From JAGTVG01 sp965365275 (GTDB lineage Bacteria; Bacteroidota; Bacteroidia; Cytophagales; Cyclobacteriaceae): a stretch of DNA of 9,109 nt. Positions 5,945 to 9,109 of this stretch are shown in pieces. Within the stretch, counting starts at the first letter, position 1, and each line of letters starts with the position of its first letter. A program made the translations under genes and the position numbers. Below the pieces are notes generated by a model, which was given only the letters and a program-made list of their open reading frames with translations, was not told where the DNA came from and did not search any database. Where the stretch lies: assembly GCA_965365275.1 (NCBI GenBank), contig CBDUBA010000150.1, positions 1 through 9,109 of the forward strand. Direction: 5' to 3'.

Positions 5945-5990
5945 CCTTTTCGGATTATTGATGTATTTAATTAAACACCATTTTTTAATT

Positions 5991-8357
5991 ATGATACGAC
6001 ATCACCTAATAGTTGCCTTTAGAAATATATTCAGAAATAAAGTTTTTTCACTGATCACCACTACGGGCTTATCCATTGGCATGGCTACTTTTATATTGAT
6101 CCTGCTGTGGGTAATGGATGAGATGAATTTTGATAAATTTCATGCGAATATTGATAGAATGTACTGCATTATTGAGCGGCAGGATTACTCAGACGGCCAG
6201 ATGCTTCATACGAACAACACACCGTTTGCACTCAAAGAAGAACTGCAGACAAATTATCCTGAGGTATCCTATGTCACCCGGACTTTGTGGATGGGGGATC
6301 GGCCAATGAGTTATGAGGAAAAAGTTATCACTACCGGTCCAATTGCCTTTGTTGATCCGGAATTTTTAGATGTGTTTACCTTCAAACAATTATCGGGTGA
6401 TCCAAATGTCTTGAAGGAACCGAATAAGATATTAATTACGGAAGAGGTGGCCCAATCATTTTTTGGGGATGAGGATCCTGTTGGAAAAATACTACAGATG
6501 GATGGTGCATTTGATTTAGAAGTCGGGGGTGTCATGCAGAATATCCCTGAGAATTCAACATTTCAATTCAATATACTTGTTCCATTTGTGCAAATGGAGA
6601 AGATGTTTGAACGGGATATCAATAGTTGGGGTAACAACTGGCCAAGAACTACCCTGGTCTTGAATCAAGATGCTTCTCCTGCTGATTTCGAAAAAAAGAT
6701 CGAAGACCTTTGTAAAGACAACGGCCAGGAAAACACCACACTTTTTATCAAAGCATTTGCCGATGATCATCTCTATTCCAATTCAGGAGAAAATAACAGA
6801 ATTCAATATATATATTTATTCCTGGCAATTGGCGCGATCGTATTACTGATCGCTAGTGTAAATTTTGTAAATCTTTCCACTGCCGTTTCTGAGAAAAGAG
6901 CAAAGGAAGTGGGCATCAGAAAAGTGATCGGGGCAAAACGATGGAACCTGATCTATCAGTTTTTTGGTGAAAAAACCATCCTGATATTCATCAGTTTACT
7001 TTTATCCATACTACTTACTACTTTATTGATCCCACTGTTCAATGAAATATCCGGCAAACAGCTTGAGTTCAATCTTTTTCAGGATCCAAACCTGATTTTT
7101 CTGTTTCTGGGTGTCGGTATATTATCAACTATTCTTTCAGGTATATATCCATCGCTGGTACTTTCTTCCTATTCACCCGTCACAGCTTTGAAGTCAATCA
7201 TTACCGCAAAGAAGGGAAATGGTATCAACCTGAGAAGTTCCCTGGTGATTCTTCAATTCTCATTGTCGATTATATTGATTGTAAGTGCCATTGTGGTGAT
7301 GTCACAACTGAATTACATTAAAAGTTTTAACCTGGGTTATGAAGCTGAAAACCTGATATATATTGATTTACCAGGACAATCGAAACAACTCCATGAGCCC
7401 TTTTCTAATGAAATATTGAAAATTCCGGGGGTAACAAAATTAACCAAAGCAGATAAACCCCCTTTCTGGGGAGGCAATTCTTCCTGGGGATACGATTGGG
7501 AAGGAAAAGATCCGGAATTAAGGGTATTGATCTGCGCAATGTGGGTTGATAAGAACTACTTCGATGTTTTGGGAATCCCTTTAAAGGATGGTAAGACGTT
7601 TTCTGAAAGGTTTGTAAACTACAGTATTGAAGAGGTTGAAAATGTTGACGTAATTCTCAATGCTGAGGCCATCAGAAGGATGAAGATGGAAGATCCGGTC
7701 GGTAAATATTTTGCGAGCGGTGACAAGAAAGGCACCATCGTTGGGGTAACGGAAGATTTTAATTTTGAATCGCTGAGAAGTAGTGTCGAACCACTGTTAT
7801 TATTACCATTACAAAATGAACCGAATGTGATCATTGCTAAGATCCGGAAAGAAAATATTCATACTACGCTCGAAAGTATTGAACAGGCCTGGAAAAAAAT
7901 GAATCCGGCATCTCCATTTTCTTTTGGATTCTTTGACGATCGCCTCGAAAGTAATTATCGGGGGGAAGTCAGAATATCAAAACTTTTCAGGTATTTTACC
8001 TTTATTGCGATTTTTATTGCCAGTCTCGGGCTTCTGGGATTATCCTCATTTTCGATCCAACGAAAAACAAAGGAAATCGGAATAAGAAAAGTTGTCGGAG
8101 CTCCTGTAAGCAGTATCCTGGTATTACTTACCAGGGATTTTGTTCGATGGGTAATAATTGCATTCGTTGTAGCATGCCCCATTGCCTGGTATACAATGCA
8201 ACAATGGTTGGAAAATTTTGCTTATAAAACCGACCTAAGCTGGGGGATATTTGCCGCCTCTGGTTTGCTTGCCCTTTTTATAGCTTTATTTACTGTAAGT
8301 TTTCAGACTATTAAGGCTTCGTTGAAAAATCCGGTTGAAAGCCTGAGGTACGAATAA
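5991..8357 (+). CDS. MacB/FtsX-type ABC transporter permease
   Basis: This 788-residue inner-membrane protein is the fused, duplicated permease common in Bacteroidota. Each half has an extracytoplasmic MacB-like core domain and an FtsX transmembrane domain. In order: helix 1 (about 18-42), core domain 1 (about 43-270), helices 2-4 (about 274-299, 329-350, 368-390), helix 5 (about 415-437), core domain 2 (about 438-660) and helices 6-8 (about 667-689, 719-737, 751-774), eight in total. After helices 2 and 6 come the paired cytoplasmic motifs KRAKEVGIRKVIGAKRWNL (302-320) and RKTKEIGIRKVVGAPVSSI (691-709), where the partner ATPase couples. The C-terminus NPVESLRYE is typical. I chose the ATG at 5991 because MIRHHLIVAFRNIFRNK is the usual N-terminus; TTG at 5958 or ATG at 5961 would add ten or eleven residues. 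No ATPase gene is adjacent, so it must use one encoded elsewhere. Members move lipids, lipoproteins, peptides or drugs, or act mechanically; the cargo is unknown. Confidence 0.9.
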   Translation: MIRHHLIVAFRNIFRNKVFSLITTTGLSIGMATFILILLWVMDEMNFDKFHANIDRMYCIIERQDYSDGQMLHTNNTPFALKEELQTNYPEVSYVTRTLWMGDRPMSYEEKVITTGPIAFVDPEFLDVFTFKQLSGDPNVLKEPNKILITEEVAQSFFGDEDPVGKILQMDGAFDLEVGGVMQNIPENSTFQFNILVPFVQMEKMFERDINSWGNNWPRTTLVLNQDASPADFEKKIEDLCKDNGQENTTLFIKAFADDHLYSNSGENNRIQYIYLFLAIGAIVLLIASVNFVNLSTAVSEKRAKEVGIRKVIGAKRWNLIYQFFGEKTILIFISLLLSILLTTLLIPLFNEISGKQLEFNLFQDPNLIFLFLGVGILSTILSGIYPSLVLSSYSPVTALKSIITAKKGNGINLRSSLVILQFSLSIILIVSAIVVMSQLNYIKSFNLGYEAENLIYIDLPGQSKQLHEPFSNEILKIPGVTKLTKADKPPFWGGNSSWGYDWEGKDPELRVLICAMWVDKNYFDVLGIPLKDGKTFSERFVNYSIEEVENVDVILNAEAIRRMKMEDPVGKYFASGDKKGTIVGVTEDFNFESLRSSVEPLLLLPLQNEPNVIIAKIRKENIHTTLESIEQAWKKMNPASPFSFGFFDDRLESNYRGEVRISKLFRYFTFIAIFIASLGLLGLSSFSIQRKTKEIGIRKVVGAPVSSILVLLTRDFVRWVIIAFVVACPIAWYTMQQWLENFAYKTDLSWGIFAASGLLALFIALFTVSFQTIKASLKNPVESLRYE

Positions 8358-8365
8358 CAATTTAT

Positions 8366-8385
8366 TTGGGCCTAGCTCAATTTTT
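8366..8385 (+). terminator. Terminator between the convergent permease and plug-like genes
   Basis: TTGGGC (8366-8371) pairs with GCTCAA (8375-8380), with one G-T wobble and a three-base loop, followed by TTTTT (8381-8385). It lies 8 bases after the permease stop and 22 bases before the end of the opposing gene, in the 50-base convergent gap, so it most likely ends the permease transcript. Confidence 0.58.
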
Positions 8386-8407
8386 AAATTTCTGCTGGAT
8401 ATACGAA

Positions 8408-8947
8408 CTATTTCGCGAATAAGGTGAGTGGCTCAGTCTTGTTAAAGGTAACCGAAATGGCCCCATTTTTTGCCCTGTCTCCCCATATCGCCTGAGCCTC
8501 TACTTTATCAATAACATCAATTTCCTCAATTTTCTTATTGGTCAAGCTATTAAGGGCCATGTACATGTCCCGGTTGGGTATCCCATTGGTCAAATAATAT
8601 ACCGGTTTCTGCAGGTCGAAATATTTCAGTATGCTTGCATCAACCAGATCGACATATTGCCCCCGGAGTGGCTCTACATCAAATAAGGTGATACTGATCA
8701 CACCTTTTTCGCCCAACGTCCCATAAAGTTCATATCCTCTCTCCGGTGCTATCACCTCACACGCCGTAAACTGAAGGGATAAAAGTTTACTGAAGAACGG
8801 ATCGTTTGTGTTAACAATAGAAAGGTTATTGATTAAAACCAGCTTTCCATTTACAAAATCACTGATTAAAGAGTCCTTCAGACATCCCTGAGATTGGGCC
8901 TGAATTGATATGAGTATAAAAAAAGAAATTAATATTTGTCTTATCAT
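8408..8947 (-). CDS. Small secreted protein with two TonB-plug-like half-domains
   Basis: This 179-residue protein is probably periplasmic. It has a signal peptide (MIRQILISFFILISIQAQSQ, cut near residue 17-20); Cys22 is not in a good lipobox. The mature part resembles the plug domain of TonB-dependent receptors twice. Residues 113-168 contain KPVYYLTNGIP, IEEIDVIDKVEAQAIWGDRA and KNGAISVTF, matching the plug pattern of a displayed -IDG-P- strand, an -IESIEVLKG-A-AIYG- strand-turn and a final -NGVI-IT- strand. Residues 33-88 contain a weaker version (GKLVLINN, then TACEVIAPERGYELYGTLGE and KGVISITL). No beta-barrel or N-terminal carboxypeptidase-like domain is present, so it is not a receptor. 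Such stand-alone plug-like proteins occur in Bacteroidota without known function. It is transcribed towards the permease; no partner gene is visible. Confidence 0.72.
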   Translation of the reverse strand: MIRQILISFFILISIQAQSQGCLKDSLISDFVNGKLVLINNLSIVNTNDPFFSKLLSLQFTACEVIAPERGYELYGTLGEKGVISITLFDVEPLRGQYVDLVDASILKYFDLQKPVYYLTNGIPNRDMYMALNSLTNKKIEEIDVIDKVEAQAIWGDRAKNGAISVTFNKTEPLTLFAK

Positions 8948-8971
8948 CCTCTAAATCTAACACTACAAACC

Positions 8972-9009
8972 AAAATTTAAAACTCTTTGATCAATTTGCT
9001 TTAAATTTT
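8972..9009. repeat. 38-base nested palindrome upstream of the plug-like gene
   Basis: AAAATTTAAA (8972-8981) and TTTAAATTTT (9000-9009) are perfect inverted repeats. At the same centre (8990.5) lies the 8-base palindrome TTGATCAA (8987-8994), and C8983/G8998 are also symmetric. It is 25 bases upstream of the plug-like gene and may regulate that gene and a divergent gene at the right edge. The AT-only arms make chance more likely than for mixed sequence. Confidence 0.5.
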
Positions 9010-9064
9010 AAAACATTGAGATTAGGATAGGAGAATTTCCAGGATATAATTGTCTTGATTCATG

Positions 9065-9072
9065 TATATTTG
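9065..9072 (+). promoter_or_regulatory. Possible -7 box for a gene starting at the right edge
   Basis: TATATTTG matches the TAnnTTTG consensus, and an ATG (9100-9102, followed by GAGACC) lies 28 bases downstream. There is no -33 box at the normal distance. Only three codons of the possible gene are visible, so I do not call a CDS. Confidence 0.3.
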
Positions 9073-9109
9073 AAAATTGGGTTTTTTAAAAATAATAATA
9101 TGGAGACCA

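Larger units (their letters stand above)
5680..5990. other. Divergent promoter region between regulator and permease
   Basis: This 311-base AT-rich gap must hold both divergent promoters. Visible elements are a minus-strand near-match to the -7 box (TACCTTAG, 5745-5752, one mismatch) for the regulator, an 8-bp inverted repeat (5785-5819), a perfect -7 box for the permease (5873-5880) and a 15-base palindrome (5930-5944). No gene is visible, and no TGTGA-type operator, so autoregulation of the Crp-like gene is not evident here. Confidence 0.55.

Noticed and set aside
9100..9109. Start of a plus-strand gene at the right edge
   Set aside because: Only three codons are visible, so a gene cannot be supported beyond noting the possible promoter.

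Overview
The window looks like chromosomal DNA from a Bacteroidota bacterium, probably a marine or aquatic Cytophagales-like lineage. This is inferred from protein types and promoter style, not from a marker gene. The signs are AT-rich DNA, little Shine-Dalgarno sequence before starts, several matches to the Bacteroidota -7 box (TAnnTTTG), short lipoproteins with a Cys lipobox, a long FtsX/MacB-type permease without an adjacent ATPase, and a small secreted protein carrying motifs of the TonB-receptor plug domain. No rRNA, tRNA, CRISPR array, transposase or phage gene is visible.

Layout, left to right. 2-295 (+) is the 3' end of an ICMT-type membrane methyltransferase. 508-2532 (+) is a membrane-anchored class III adenylate cyclase with a cytoplasmic catalytic domain, one membrane helix, a TolB/FlgO-like domain and TPR repeats. 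It is flanked by two same-orientation copies of a 40-bp repeat, and a decayed third copy lies further right. 2823-3260 (-) is a small lipoprotein of unknown function. 3261-3617 has no convincing gene but holds several hairpins, including a good terminator for the next gene. 3618-4895 (-) is a secreted spondin-domain lipoprotein with an internal duplication. 4981-5679 (-) is a Crp/Fnr-family regulator, upstream of the spondin gene on the same strand. 5991-8357 (+) is an eight-helix ABC-transporter permease, divergent from the regulator. 8408-8947 (-) is the plug-like secreted protein, convergent with the permease. The last 160 bases hold a large nested palindrome and a possible promoter for a gene starting at the right edge.

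The most interesting signal is a possible small regulatory circuit. The gap between the regulator and the spondin gene holds a 22-bp palindrome (4938-4959) that matches the ideal Escherichia coli CRP operator at 15 of 16 arm positions. The regulator's recognition helix carries the Arg-Glu pair that CRP uses to read TGTGA. An adenylate cyclase with every catalytic residue lies about 2.4 kb away. However, the regulator's cyclic-nucleotide pocket lacks the expected Arg, so cAMP control is unproven and may have been lost or changed. The reading offered is that the Crp-like protein controls the spondin lipoprotein; that the cyclase takes part is only a hypothesis.
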